Positions 50,413-58,905 of a stretch of 64,000 nucleotides of DNA are shown here, piece after piece. Position numbers and translations under genes: made by a program. The stretch covers positions 1,054,001 through 1,118,000 of the forward strand of contig CAWJFW010000002.1 of NCBI GenBank assembly GCA_963842305.1. The letters are read 5' to 3'. Source of the DNA: JAIBJN01 sp963842305. GTDB lineage: Bacteria > Actinomycetota > Thermoleophilia > Gaiellales > Gaiellaceae. Under the pieces are notes generated by a model. That model was not told the DNA's origin, searched no databases, and saw only the letters and a list, made by a program, of their open reading frames with translations. Each line of letters opens with the position of its first letter. Position 1 is the first letter of the stretch.

Positions 50413-53400
50413 CTACGGGCCGAGGAAGTAGTCCATCGCACGACCCATGACTTCTGCGCGGTTCGCCGCTCCGTCGACGCCTTCGAGGCCGAAGCCGAGG
50501 TAGATGGTGTCCTCGGTCGTGACCGCAGCGCCTTCGGGGAAGCCCTCGGCGGTCGTGATGATGAAGTTGTTCACGTTCGGTCCGCTTCCGGGCGGAGGCC
50601 CGCTGATCGCCCAGCCGCCGGTGTCGCTGCCCTCGAACGAGGTCGACGAGCCGTCGGGCAGGGTGATGTCGTCGACGAACACGCCGAGCCCCTGCGTCGA
50701 CCAGTCGCTCGCGTAGGAGATGCGGATCTCGACGTCGCCGCCTGCGTAGGCACCAAGGTCGATGCTCCACTCCTGCCAGCCGGCCGAGTCGCCGGAAGCC
50801 GCGTTCCAGTCGCCGGTCGTCCCGGCCGGGTCGCAGGTCGTGTCGCTCGTGATCGTCTGGTAGTGGTCGAGCCATGGGTGCAGATCGTTCCACCCGGCCG
50901 GACAGCTCTGTCCGGTGCTCGTGGTCGTGTTCCCGTTCGCATCCGGAAGCGTCGTCCAGTCGTCCGTGCCCGCCGGGGCCGCCTCGACGAACAGGTGGTC
51001 CCACTCGGCCTCGGTGTTGTACGACGTCCAGAACGTCAGGCTCCCGCCGCCGGCGGGGACGGAGACCGTCTGCGACAGCGACTTGAACGAGACGTCAGCG
51101 ATCTGCGAGTAGGCGTACTGCTCGCCCGTGTGCGGGGCGAACGGGCCGCCCGGCCGGTCGTACTTCATCGACGGCCAGCTCGTGAACTGCGGATAGACCG
51201 ACGGCGGGAGGATCCCGCTCGTCGGGATGAACGAGTTCGCATTTGCCTGGTTGTCGGCGCTGTCCCCTCCGTTGAGCACGAGCGACAGCGAGCTGAACGG
51301 CGTGTCGCTGCCGAGGATGCCGAAGGGGTTCCCGTCGGCGTCGAGGCCGGCACCGAGGTTGAGCAGGTAGGCGCCGAACCAGTACTCGATCACGTCACCC
51401 TGCCCGTCGCCCGATCCGCTCATCAACAGGCAGCGGCGAGGATCGGCCGTGCTCGTGGTGCACTGCGCGTTGGCGGCGGTCGGGTCATAGAGCTGAGGGA
51501 ACGTGTTGGCCGTGTACTGCACGCCGGCGTTTTGGCCCGTGTACAGGACCTTGCCGCCCTCGTTCAGGTAGTCGCGGATGTTGAACATCTCGTCCATCGC
51601 CAGCCGCGACGCATTCCCGGCGACCCAGCCCGGCTCGCGGGTGATGAAGTCGTCGCCTGAGTACCAGACGACGGCTTTGTAGTGGCTGAGGACGCCGAGC
51701 GCAGAGGCTGCCGTTCGGCCCATGGCGTCCACGTCGTAGACGTCGTAGCTGAGGCCGTTCGCCGCGAGCGCGTCCTCGTAGAACGAGAGGTAGTGCGGGC
51801 CGGGCTCCTGCACCGGCGAGGCGCCGGTGTAGTCCTCGGCCGACAGGATCAACACGTCGTTGTCCGACTCGACCGCGGCGGTGTAGGTGAACGAGTCACT
51901 CTTCTTCGAGCCGGACTCGAACCAGACCTCCACGGTGTCGTTCGGCTTCGTGCCGCGCACCGTTCCCTGGCGGATGACGTAGTAGACGTCGGACTTGCTG
52001 CCGTACTTTTCGCCGCCCTTCCATTCGGGCGCCGTGCCGGTCTGCACCCTGCCGCCGTTGATGCGGTACTTCAGCTCGACCTTCTTCTTCAGATCCCGCT
52101 TGGCGAGCACGCGCACCTTCTGCGGGTCTCCGTAGGAGACGTCGAAGGTGAAGTTGGCCATCGGCAGGCCGGTCTTGTACGTGTCGTCGCTCTTCAGGTA
52201 GAAGGGCTTCGTCTCGATGCCCACGGAGGAAACCGGGTCGTCGGGGTCGACTGCGGATTTCGCGACCGAGAGGGCGAACGGGATGTTCCGCTCGAACTCG
52301 GCCTGTACGAGCGCCTCGTCGTCCGGGAAGACGAACTCACAGCCGTCGCAACCCTCGCCCAGCTCGGGCGTCCACGCAAGCGTGTCCTGCTGCGTGTGGG
52401 CGTAGTCCGTCGTCTCGCCGTTCGTCACGTAGAGGACGTCGGAGCTGAGGCCCGGGTTGAACCCTTCGATCGCGGGGTCGTCCAGGTTACCGGCGAGCGC
52501 GAAGTAGATCGGGTCGTCCTGGGACGGCGTGCCGATCTGCCAGCCCTCCGGATACAGCAGCCACTCCCCGAAGGAGTGGTAGTTCACCTGGAACTCCGCC
52601 TTGGACTGGGTGAGCGCGTGGATCATTGCCGCCGTCTCGGCCTCAGAGCCTGCTGCCGTTCCGCGGTAGGTGTCGCTCGAGACGACGTCGGACGAGCCTT
52701 CCTGGTCGTAGTTCCAGTGCTCGGGGAAGTTCCTGTTCGGATCGACGCCGTCGCCGAGCTCGATCGTCCCGTTGCCGTTGTTGTCGCGGAGGTTCTTCCG
52801 CCAGAGCCGCGTGTCGGGGCTTTGGAACGTGTACTGGTAGCCGTCGGGGTTGGCGACCGGCATGAACCAGAGCTCCGTCTCGCGCAGAAGCTTCTTGATC
52901 TCCGGGTCGTTCGCGTCCCAGCCCGCGATGTACCAGCGGAGCAGGCGGATGTTGACCTCGCCTGCGATCCACTCGCGCGCGTGCTGCATCGCGCTGTAGA
53001 GCACGGCGGGCTTGGAGCCGTCCCGCTTGGATCGTGCGTCCTTCGTCAGTTTCAGCGCCAGGAGCTCACGGCCCTGGAGCGTGTGGCCGACCACCTTGAG
53101 CTTGGCGATCTCCGGGTTGTCCGCGGCGATCTGGTAGAGCTGCGCGCGGTACCCGTCAGGCCCGTCGTAGTCCCGCCAAACGATGAAGCCGGTCGAAGCT
53201 TGCAGCGCCGCGAACTGGCGGGCGCTGTAGCCGAATTCGTTCTTCAGGAGCTCGACGCCGACGCCGGTCTCGCGAAGCGCGTCGACCTGACTCTTGTCCA
53301 ACACGATGTCGAGCTGCACCTTGCCGCTGGCGACATCCTCCGCCGCGGCTATGTCGTAGCCCTTGGCCAACAGGTCGGCGTACTCGCCCTGCGAGACGAG

Positions 53401-53508
53401 CGCTCGGTAGATGTCGAGCGACAGCGCCGACTTCTTAGCCCCGGCGATGCCCGGCCCGAGAACGAGCACGGCCGCAGCCAGGGCCAGGCCCAACAGTAGG
53501 CGTTTCAT
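50413..53508 (-). CDS. Secreted M14 zinc carboxypeptidase, multidomain
   Basis: A 1031-residue exported peptidase. The signal peptide is residues 1-24 (KRLLLGLALAAAVLVLGPGIAGA) and a propeptide follows to about 105. In the M14 domain (about 106-420) the zinc pair is His176/Glu179 (QHAREW) with a third His in VNYHSFGEW; AWTPELGE carries the catalytic Glu. A beta-rich linker (430-560), a flavodoxin-like segment (SAEDYTGASPV...VVWYSGDDF) and a jelly-roll domain resembling bacillary immune-inhibitor-A C-termini (about 780-960) complete it. The start has a strong GGAGGGG Shine-Dalgarno. Probably degrades extracellular protein. Confidence 0.9.
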   Translation of the reverse strand: MKRLLLGLALAAAVLVLGPGIAGAKKSALSLDIYRALVSQGEYADLLAKGYDIAAAEDVASGKVQLDIVLDKSQVDALRETGVGVELLKNEFGYSARQFAALQASTGFIVWRDYDGPDGYRAQLYQIAADNPEIAKLKVVGHTLQGRELLALKLTKDARSKRDGSKPAVLYSAMQHAREWIAGEVNIRLLRWYIAGWDANDPEIKKLLRETELWFMPVANPDGYQYTFQSPDTRLWRKNLRDNNGNGTIELGDGVDPNRNFPEHWNYDQEGSSDVVSSDTYRGTAAGSEAETAAMIHALTQSKAEFQVNYHSFGEWLLYPEGWQIGTPSQDDPIYFALAGNLDDPAIEGFNPGLSSDVLYVTNGETTDYAHTQQDTLAWTPELGEGCDGCEFVFPDDEALVQAEFERNIPFALSVAKSAVDPDDPVSSVGIETKPFYLKSDDTYKTGLPMANFTFDVSYGDPQKVRVLAKRDLKKKVELKYRINGGRVQTGTAPEWKGGEKYGSKSDVYYVIRQGTVRGTKPNDTVEVWFESGSKKSDSFTYTAAVESDNDVLILSAEDYTGASPVQEPGPHYLSFYEDALAANGLSYDVYDVDAMGRTAASALGVLSHYKAVVWYSGDDFITREPGWVAGNASRLAMDEMFNIRDYLNEGGKVLYTGQNAGVQYTANTFPQLYDPTAANAQCTTSTADPRRCLLMSGSGDGQGDVIEYWFGAYLLNLGAGLDADGNPFGILGSDTPFSSLSLVLNGGDSADNQANANSFIPTSGILPPSVYPQFTSWPSMKYDRPGGPFAPHTGEQYAYSQIADVSFKSLSQTVSVPAGGGSLTFWTSYNTEAEWDHLFVEAAPAGTDDWTTLPDANGNTTTSTGQSCPAGWNDLHPWLDHYQTITSDTTCDPAGTTGDWNAASGDSAGWQEWSIDLGAYAGGDVEIRISYASDWSTQGLGVFVDDITLPDGSSTSFEGSDTGGWAISGPPPGSGPNVNNFIITTAEGFPEGAAVTTEDTIYLGFGLEGVDGAANRAEVMGRAMDYFLGP

Positions 53509-53606
53509 TTAGTTCCCCTCCCTCGTGAATGCCCGGGTGAAGGCCCAGAGGTTGCCACGCGCCACGGAAAAGCGCAACCCGGCCGCCCATCTAGGATGGA
53601 GACTCC

Positions 53607-54080
53607 TTGACGATTCGTCTCGGCCAGCCCAGCGACCGCAAGCCGCCGTTCAAGTTCTCGGCCTTCGAGCGCGTCGGCTTCTCGGACACGGACGCCCAGG
53701 GAATCGTCTACTACGGCCGCTATCTGCCCTACTTCGACCTCGCCCGCGTTGAGTACGAGCGGCATCTCGGGCTCCTCCGCGCCGAGGCCGTCGGCAAGGA
53801 CTTCGTCATGCGCGTCTCGACCGTCGTCTACGAGGCGCCGGCCCGCTTCGACGACCTCCTCGAGATCTTCGTCAGGATGAAGCGGATCGGGGTCACGAGC
53901 CTCTGCTACGAGTTTTGCGCGTACCGAGTCGACGACGACGTGCTCATGTGCACGGCCGAGCACACGATGGTGCTGGTCGGCGACCCCGAGCGGAAGCCGA
54001 CGCCGGTCTCGATCGAGTACCGCCGCACGGTGGCCGCGTTCGAAGGATCGGACGTCGAGCTTGCGGTGCCGGTCGAGTGA
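53607..54080 (+). CDS. Acyl-CoA thioesterase (hotdog fold, 4HBT type)
   Basis: A 157-residue hotdog protein. FSDTDAQGIVYYGRYLPYFDLARVEYERHLG holds the conserved Asp-x-x-Gly catalytic region of 4-hydroxybenzoyl-CoA thioesterase-like enzymes, about residues 26-56. The natural acyl-CoA is unknown. TTG 53607-53609 is the best start, with GGAG 5 nt upstream; no ATG or GTG lies in frame before the domain. Its stop overlaps the next gene's start as GTGA. Confidence 0.88.
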   Translation: MTIRLGQPSDRKPPFKFSAFERVGFSDTDAQGIVYYGRYLPYFDLARVEYERHLGLLRAEAVGKDFVMRVSTVVYEAPARFDDLLEIFVRMKRIGVTSLCYEFCAYRVDDDVLMCTAEHTMVLVGDPERKPTPVSIEYRRTVAAFEGSDVELAVPVE

Positions 54081-54580
54081 GCGCGACCACGGACACCTAC
54101 CGGGGCGGCCTGGAAGCCGTCGACCGCATCGTCAACCGCGAGCCCGAGGCGGACGAGGTGCTTCGAAAGACGGTCGAGGTGTTGCACGATCGCTTCGAGC
54201 ACTACTCGTGGATCGGGATCTACCTCGTCGAGGCCGGCGATCTCGTCCTCGGCCCCTGGAAGGGACCACAGGCGACCGAACACGTGCGGATTCCCATCGG
54301 GCAGGGGATCTGCGGCGCCGCCGCAGCGAGCGGCTCGACGGAGATCGTCGACGACGTCAATGCCGACGACCGCTACCTGGCCTGTTTCGTCTCCACGCGG
54401 AGCGAGATCGTCGTCCCGATCGTCTACGAGGGCCGCGTCGTGGGCGAGATCGACATCGACTCCGACGCCCCGGCGGCCTTCGGCGCCGAAGACCGCGAGT
54501 TCCTCGAGCGCGTCGCGCTCCTCATCTCCCCGCACTGCCTCGTCGGCTGGGACACCGGCGGAGAGCGCTGGGAGCCGTAG
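54077..54580 (+). CDS. GAF domain protein related to free methionine-(R)-sulfoxide reductase
   Basis: A 167-residue single GAF domain with the signature order of fRMsr proteins: SWIGIYLVE, VRIPIGQGICGAAAASG, DRYLACFVSTRSEIVVPI and VVGEIDIDSDAPAAF. Two of the three redox cysteines of the E. coli enzyme are retained (GQGICG and YLAC), but the first (in its ACVRIP segment) is replaced (TEHVRIP). It could reduce free Met-R-sulfoxide with two cysteines or only sense a ligand. GTG 54077-54079 overlaps the thioesterase stop. Confidence 0.82.
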   Translation: MSATTDTYRGGLEAVDRIVNREPEADEVLRKTVEVLHDRFEHYSWIGIYLVEAGDLVLGPWKGPQATEHVRIPIGQGICGAAAASGSTEIVDDVNADDRYLACFVSTRSEIVVPIVYEGRVVGEIDIDSDAPAAFGAEDREFLERVALLISPHCLVGWDTGGERWEP

Positions 54581-54587
54581 GCGTCGC

Positions 54588-55808
54588 TCAGTAACGGTCG
54601 GCCGCGTCGGCGAGCAGGCGCTCTGCCTCCTGCACGGGGCCGATCGGAGGTGCCGCCGCGATCGCGTTTCGCCCACTCGCCTTTGCGTGGTAGGCGGCCT
54701 GGTCGGCCACCGCCAGAAGCTGCTCGGCGGTGGTGCCCGCCCCGCGGTGCGAGACGACTCCGATCGACACGGTGACCGGGACGGACTCCGGCCCACTCGT
54801 CTCCTCCACCAACGCGCGAACGCGCTCGGCGACGACCATGGCGCCCTCGAGGTCGGTTTCCGGGAGCAGCACGCAGAACTCATCCCCGCCGAAGCGCGCT
54901 GCGACGTCGTACTCGCGCGTCGCCTGCTTCAGAGCTCCGGCGACCCCGAGGAGGGCCCGGTCGCCCGCCATGTGCCCGGCGGCCGTATTGATCTCGCGGA
55001 GCTGGTCGACATCGATCATGAGGATCGCTATCGGGCGGTCGAAACGGCCGGCGCGGCCTAGCTCCTGGCCGAGCGCGGCCTCGAGGTGGCGCAGGTTGTA
55101 CAGGCCGGTCTTCGGCTCGATCCGTGTCGCCTCGACGAGCGCCGGGATCGCGAGCGATCTGTAGGCGAGCGCCAGTGGAAGGAGCGTGAGGCCCACCAGG
55201 CCAGGGTAGTCCGTCCAGAGTGCGGCGGCGATGGCGCCGAGGGAGAGCAGCCCCGCGTCGATAAGCACGCAGTCGAGTCGAACCGTGTCCGCGGCCTTGA
55301 CCCCGCGGGCCAGGCGCAGAACCGTTGCCAGCAGCCCGTAGTGGAGGATCAGGAACGCGACGATCGCGAGCCCGGCTCCGACCGTCCACTCGGCCGATGC
55401 GCTCGACTCCACGGCGTCGAACACAGCCCGCGCAAGCAGTGCCGGTGCGACGAGGTTGCAGACGTTGAAGACGAGGATGTACCAGTCGGTGCGCCGCCGG
55501 AACGACTCCGGGATCACCGCCAGCGCGATGAGCAGCGTCGTCAGCGAGGGCGGGAGGATCAAGACCGCGGCGAAGATGGGTGCCAGCGAGAGCTGCGAGC
55601 CCTGGTGCTTCGTACGGTCGACGCCGAGCAGGTGCGCGATGGCCGCGAGCGGCAGCAAGACGCCGAAGGCGATCCAGTCGCCTCGCTCGACCGGCACCGG
55701 CTGCCCGAGGGCCGCGACCAGCGTAACCGTGGCCAGGACGACGACGAGCTCGAGCCCGGCTGCCTGCCGGCCGAGCCCGTGGTCGAGAGAGTGTTGGCCG
55801 TCGTGCAT
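54588..55808 (-). CDS. Membrane GGDEF protein, predicted diguanylate cyclase
   Basis: A 406-residue protein with about six N-terminal transmembrane helices (residues 15-215, VVVLATVTLVAALGQPVPV onward) and a cytoplasmic GGDEF domain, with the active-site RFGGDEFCVLLP intact and DQLREINTAAGHMAGDRALL preceding it. No inhibitory RxxD site is obvious. Predicted to make cyclic di-GMP. ATG 55806-55808 is preferred (GAGG 6 nt upstream); an in-frame ATG at 55851-55853 would add 15 residues. Two matching palindromes lie 65-115 bp upstream. Confidence 0.87.
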   Translation of the reverse strand: MHDGQHSLDHGLGRQAAGLELVVVLATVTLVAALGQPVPVERGDWIAFGVLLPLAAIAHLLGVDRTKHQGSQLSLAPIFAAVLILPPSLTTLLIALAVIPESFRRRTDWYILVFNVCNLVAPALLARAVFDAVESSASAEWTVGAGLAIVAFLILHYGLLATVLRLARGVKAADTVRLDCVLIDAGLLSLGAIAAALWTDYPGLVGLTLLPLALAYRSLAIPALVEATRIEPKTGLYNLRHLEAALGQELGRAGRFDRPIAILMIDVDQLREINTAAGHMAGDRALLGVAGALKQATREYDVAARFGGDEFCVLLPETDLEGAMVVAERVRALVEETSGPESVPVTVSIGVVSHRGAGTTAEQLLAVADQAAYHAKASGRNAIAAAPPIGPVQEAERLLADAADRY

Positions 55809-55872
55809 CTGGCGCCTCGGACGGTTCGTCGGCCGCCCCCCAAAAGCCCGCATCCCCCGAAGGAGTGACGAA

Positions 55873-55888
55873 TCACTCGATCGAGTGA
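55873..55888. repeat. Palindrome P1 upstream of the GGDEF gene
   Basis: Perfect 16-bp palindrome TCACTCGATCGAGTGA. It shares 14 of 16 bases with P2, whose centre is 34 bp away. GAGTGACGAA is also repeated directly at 55863-55872 and 55884-55893, so alternative hairpins are possible in RNA. Likely an operator half of a pair. Confidence 0.7.
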
Positions 55889-55906
55889 CGAAAACAGGGG
55901 ATTCCC

Positions 55907-55922
55907 TCCCTCGATCGAGGGA
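55907..55922. repeat. Palindrome P2 upstream of the GGDEF gene
   Basis: Perfect 16-bp palindrome TCCCTCGATCGAGGGA, the same CTCGATCGAG core as P1. It lies 10 bp after the coiled-coil gene stop and about 100 bp before the GGDEF start. As RNA it could form a 6-bp hairpin, so a weak terminator role for the rel transcript is the alternative to an operator. Confidence 0.7.
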
Positions 55923-55931
55923 CGCCCGCGC

Positions 55932-56621
55932 CTAGAGGAGCGCTTGCTCGACTCGTCGGGCCACGGCGGCGGCACCCAGCGGTGGGAGGACCTCGCCGAG
56001 GAGCGCGGTACCGAGCTCGTTCGCCTGGCGCACCACGGCATCACGCTCGGTCACGAGCTGGCTTCGAGCAACGAGCAGCGCGGCTCGCGCGCGCGTGCCC
56101 CATTCCGCAACGCCGCCGGGACCCGGCCCAGGGTCGGCGACGGCATCGCCGGTCACCCGCGGCCGCCCGACGAGCACAGCCGAGAGCTCGGCCGCGCCGG
56201 TATGGACGGCGGCGGCGTTCCGCTCGGCCGCGGCGGCCTGGTCGTCGAGCTGCGCTACGCGCTCCTGCGACGCGGTCGCCGCGCGCTCGGCCATGTGGAG
56301 GGAGTCGCGGGCGCGGAGCTCGAAGCGCCGGGCATCGGCTAGGCGCTCCTCGTTCTTGCCCGCCTCCGCGTTCGCGAGCTCGGCGGCGGCCTTCTGCACG
56401 GCAGTTTCGGCCTCCGCAAGGACGTGCTCGGCGTCGTCGACGGCCGCAGCGGCCGCCGCCCTTTCGGTCGGGAGACTCGCGAAGAACGACTCGAGCTCGA
56501 GCGCACCCGTGCGCAGCGACTCCACGGCTTCGAGGAGCTCGTCGACCTCGACGATGTCCACCGCGATCGCCTCGTCGGCCTGCTCGAACTCGTGGAGCAG
56601 CGCGAGGCGTTCGTCGTCCAT
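55932..56621 (-). CDS. Coiled-coil protein of unknown function
   Basis: A 229-residue, alanine- and glutamate-rich protein. Residues about 5-140 form long heptad-like helices (AEHVLAEAETAVQKAAAELA; HMAERAATASQERVAQLDDQ), then a short proline-glycine linker and another helix. No signal peptide or membrane segment. The ATG at 56619-56621 shares its A with the rel stop (TGATG), so the two are co-translated. I know no family for it. Confidence 0.7.
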   Translation of the reverse strand: MDDERLALLHEFEQADEAIAVDIVEVDELLEAVESLRTGALELESFFASLPTERAAAAAAVDDAEHVLAEAETAVQKAAAELANAEAGKNEERLADARRFELRARDSLHMAERAATASQERVAQLDDQAAAAERNAAAVHTGAAELSAVLVGRPRVTGDAVADPGPGPGGVAEWGTRARAALLVARSQLVTERDAVVRQANELGTALLGEVLPPLGAAAVARRVEQALL

Positions 56622-58837
56622 CAGGACGGCGTCACGCGGTACGCGTCGAACACCGACTCGATGTTGCGGAGCGCGCCGAGGAGCGCGCGCAGCGCCTTGA
56701 TGTCCCCCACCTCGGCGACGTACCAGTTCTTTGCCATCTGGTCCTCGACGTGGCCTCCGTACTCGACGATGTTCGTGCCGTGCTCGGCGAACGTGCGGGC
56801 CACGTCTTCGAGCAGGCGCGGGCGATCCCAGGAGACGACGGCGATCTGGACGCGGAAGCTCTGCAGCGTGCCGCCGTCCCACTCGACGGGTGTGAACCGC
56901 TCCGGGTTCCGCATCAGCGCCTTCACGTTGGGGCAGTCGAGGCGATGGATCGTGATGCCCTTGCCGAGGGAGATGTAGCCGACGATGTCGTCGCCGGGCA
57001 CCGGCGTGCAGCACTTCGCCATGCGCACGAGGACCTCCTCGACGCCCGGGACGTTGATACCGAAGTTCTGAGAGGCGACCGTCTCGCGCGCCTTGGGCTT
57101 GCGCGGGAGCGTCTCCTCCTCGACCACCTCGTCCGTCTTGAGCCGGTGGAGGACCTTGTTCGCGACCTGCGAGACCTGGAGCTTCCCCGAGCCGAGAGCG
57201 AGGTAGAAGTCCTCGGCCTTCTTGAAGCCCATCTCGCGGATGATCTCCGCAAGGAGCGGGGATCCAGAGAGCTTCTTGTACGGGAGGTTGTGCTGCTTGA
57301 GCGCGTTCTCGAGGGCGTCGCGGCCGCGCTGCTCGGCGACCTCGCGGGTCTCGCGGCTGAACCACTGCCTGATCTTGTTGCGCGCGCGCGAAGAAACTGC
57401 GAGCGAGAGCCAGTCGCGGGACGGGCCCCTGGTCGTCTGCTTCGAGGTGAGGATCTCCACGAAGTCGCCGCTTCGGAGGCGGTAGTGGAGGGGCACGATA
57501 CGGCCGTTGACCTTCGCGCCGACGGTGCGGTGACCGACATCCGTGTGCACGGAGTAGGCGAAGTCGATCGGCGTCGAGCCACCGGGGAGACTCTTGACTT
57601 CCCCCTTGGGCGTGAAGACGTACACCTCGTCGAGCGCCAGCTCCGGGAAGGCGCGCATGAGCTCGCGAGAGTCCGCCTCCTCCCGCTGCCAGTCGGCGAG
57701 CTGCTTCATCCAGGCCAGCTCGGCCTCGCTCGCCTTCTTGCCCTTGCCCTTCGCGCCCTTGTAGAGCCAGTGCGCGGCGATCCCCTGCTCGGCCGTCTGG
57801 TGCATGTCGAGCGTGCGGACTTGGATCTCGAGCGGCTTTCCCTCCGGACCGATCACGGTCGTGTGCAGCGACCGGTACATGTTGAACTTGGGCATGGCCA
57901 CGTAGTCCTTGAAACGGCCGGGCATCGGCTTCCAGAGGGAATGGATGACGCCGAGAGCCCCGTAGCAGTCGCGCTCGCCTTCCTTGCCCTCGCGCTCGAC
58001 GAGCACGCGCATCGCGGTCAGGTCGTAGATCTCGTTGAACTCCTTTCCGCGCTTCGCCATCTTCTCGTAGATGGAGTAGAAGTGCTTGGCGCGCGAGGAG
58101 ATCTCGGTCGGGATCCCCACCTTGTCGAGCTCCAGCAGTAGCACCTTGCCGGCGTCCCCGACGTACTTCTCCCGCTCGGCGCGGCGCTCGTTCACCATCG
58201 CCTGGATCTCCGCGTACTTCGTCGGGTAGAGCGTCTGGAAGGCGAGGTCCTCGAGCTCCCACTTGATCGTGTGGATGCCGAGGCGATGTGCGAGCGGCGC
58301 GTAGACCTCGAGGGTCTCGCGCGCCTTCTGGAGCTGCTTCTGCTTACCCAGGTATTCGATCGTCCGCATGTTGTGGAGCCGGTCGGCGAGCTTGATGAGG
58401 ATCACGCGATGGTCCTCGGCCATCGCCACGATCATCTTGCGGTAGTTCTCCGCCTGCGCCTGCTCACGGCTCTGGAAGTGGATCCGGGTCAGCTTCGTGA
58501 CGCCCTCGACGAGCCGGGCCACCTCGTCACCGAACTCGTCCCGCACCTGCTCGATCGTTGCGTCTGTGTCCTCGACGACGTCGTGGAGGATGCCGCCGGC
58601 AATCGTCGCGTCGTCGGTCTTGAGCTCGGCCAGGATCAGCGCGACGCCGAGCGGATGGAGGATGAAGTCCTCCCCGCTCCGTCGCTGCTGGTGCTCGTGT
58701 GCCTCCGAGGCGAACCGGTACGCGCGCTCCAGAAGATCCCGATCGACATCGGGGTTGTAGGACGCCACCTCGGCCAGGAGCTGGTCGAACTGCTCGCTGT
58801 GCCGCTCGGCGGACGCGGTGAGCACCTGACCCGCCAT
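56621..58837 (-). CDS. rel: Bifunctional (p)ppGpp synthetase/hydrolase
   Basis: A 738-residue RelA/SpoT homologue. The HD hydrolase domain is intact (HDVVEDT, His85/Asp86). The synthetase domain has YDLTAMRVLV and YRSLHTTVIGPEGKPLEIQVRT. TGS (EVYVFTPKGEVKSLP), helical, zinc-finger-like (MAKCCTPVPGDDIVGY) and ACT domains follow. It is probably the only long RSH here, both making and degrading (p)ppGpp. ATG 58835-58837 has TAAGAT 6 nt upstream and no Shine-Dalgarno, so it is predicted leaderless. Confidence 0.96.
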   Translation of the reverse strand: MAGQVLTASAERHSEQFDQLLAEVASYNPDVDRDLLERAYRFASEAHEHQQRRSGEDFILHPLGVALILAELKTDDATIAGGILHDVVEDTDATIEQVRDEFGDEVARLVEGVTKLTRIHFQSREQAQAENYRKMIVAMAEDHRVILIKLADRLHNMRTIEYLGKQKQLQKARETLEVYAPLAHRLGIHTIKWELEDLAFQTLYPTKYAEIQAMVNERRAEREKYVGDAGKVLLLELDKVGIPTEISSRAKHFYSIYEKMAKRGKEFNEIYDLTAMRVLVEREGKEGERDCYGALGVIHSLWKPMPGRFKDYVAMPKFNMYRSLHTTVIGPEGKPLEIQVRTLDMHQTAEQGIAAHWLYKGAKGKGKKASEAELAWMKQLADWQREEADSRELMRAFPELALDEVYVFTPKGEVKSLPGGSTPIDFAYSVHTDVGHRTVGAKVNGRIVPLHYRLRSGDFVEILTSKQTTRGPSRDWLSLAVSSRARNKIRQWFSRETREVAEQRGRDALENALKQHNLPYKKLSGSPLLAEIIREMGFKKAEDFYLALGSGKLQVSQVANKVLHRLKTDEVVEEETLPRKPKARETVASQNFGINVPGVEEVLVRMAKCCTPVPGDDIVGYISLGKGITIHRLDCPNVKALMRNPERFTPVEWDGGTLQSFRVQIAVVSWDRPRLLEDVARTFAEHGTNIVEYGGHVEDQMAKNWYVAEVGDIKALRALLGALRNIESVFDAYRVTPS

Positions 58838-58843
58838 GAGCCC

Positions 58844-58849
58844 ATCTTA
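58844..58849 (-). promoter_or_regulatory. -10 element of rel
   Basis: TAAGAT on the minus strand, 6 nt (GGGCTC) before the rel ATG. The spacing predicts a leaderless mRNA. No -35 consensus is seen. Confidence 0.5.
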
Positions 58850-58905
58850 GCTTCCTGGGTTGCTGGCTCAGGCCCCCGTTGGAGGCACAGAGCCGCGGCC
58901 AGGGC

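Noticed and set aside
51682..53499. 605-codon plus-strand frame antisense to the M14 carboxypeptidase
   Set aside because: Shadow of a strongly coding gene with a signal peptide and zinc motif.
55982..58141. 719-codon plus-strand frame antisense to rel
   Set aside because: No domain, Arg/Leu/Val-rich; rel is intact on the other strand.
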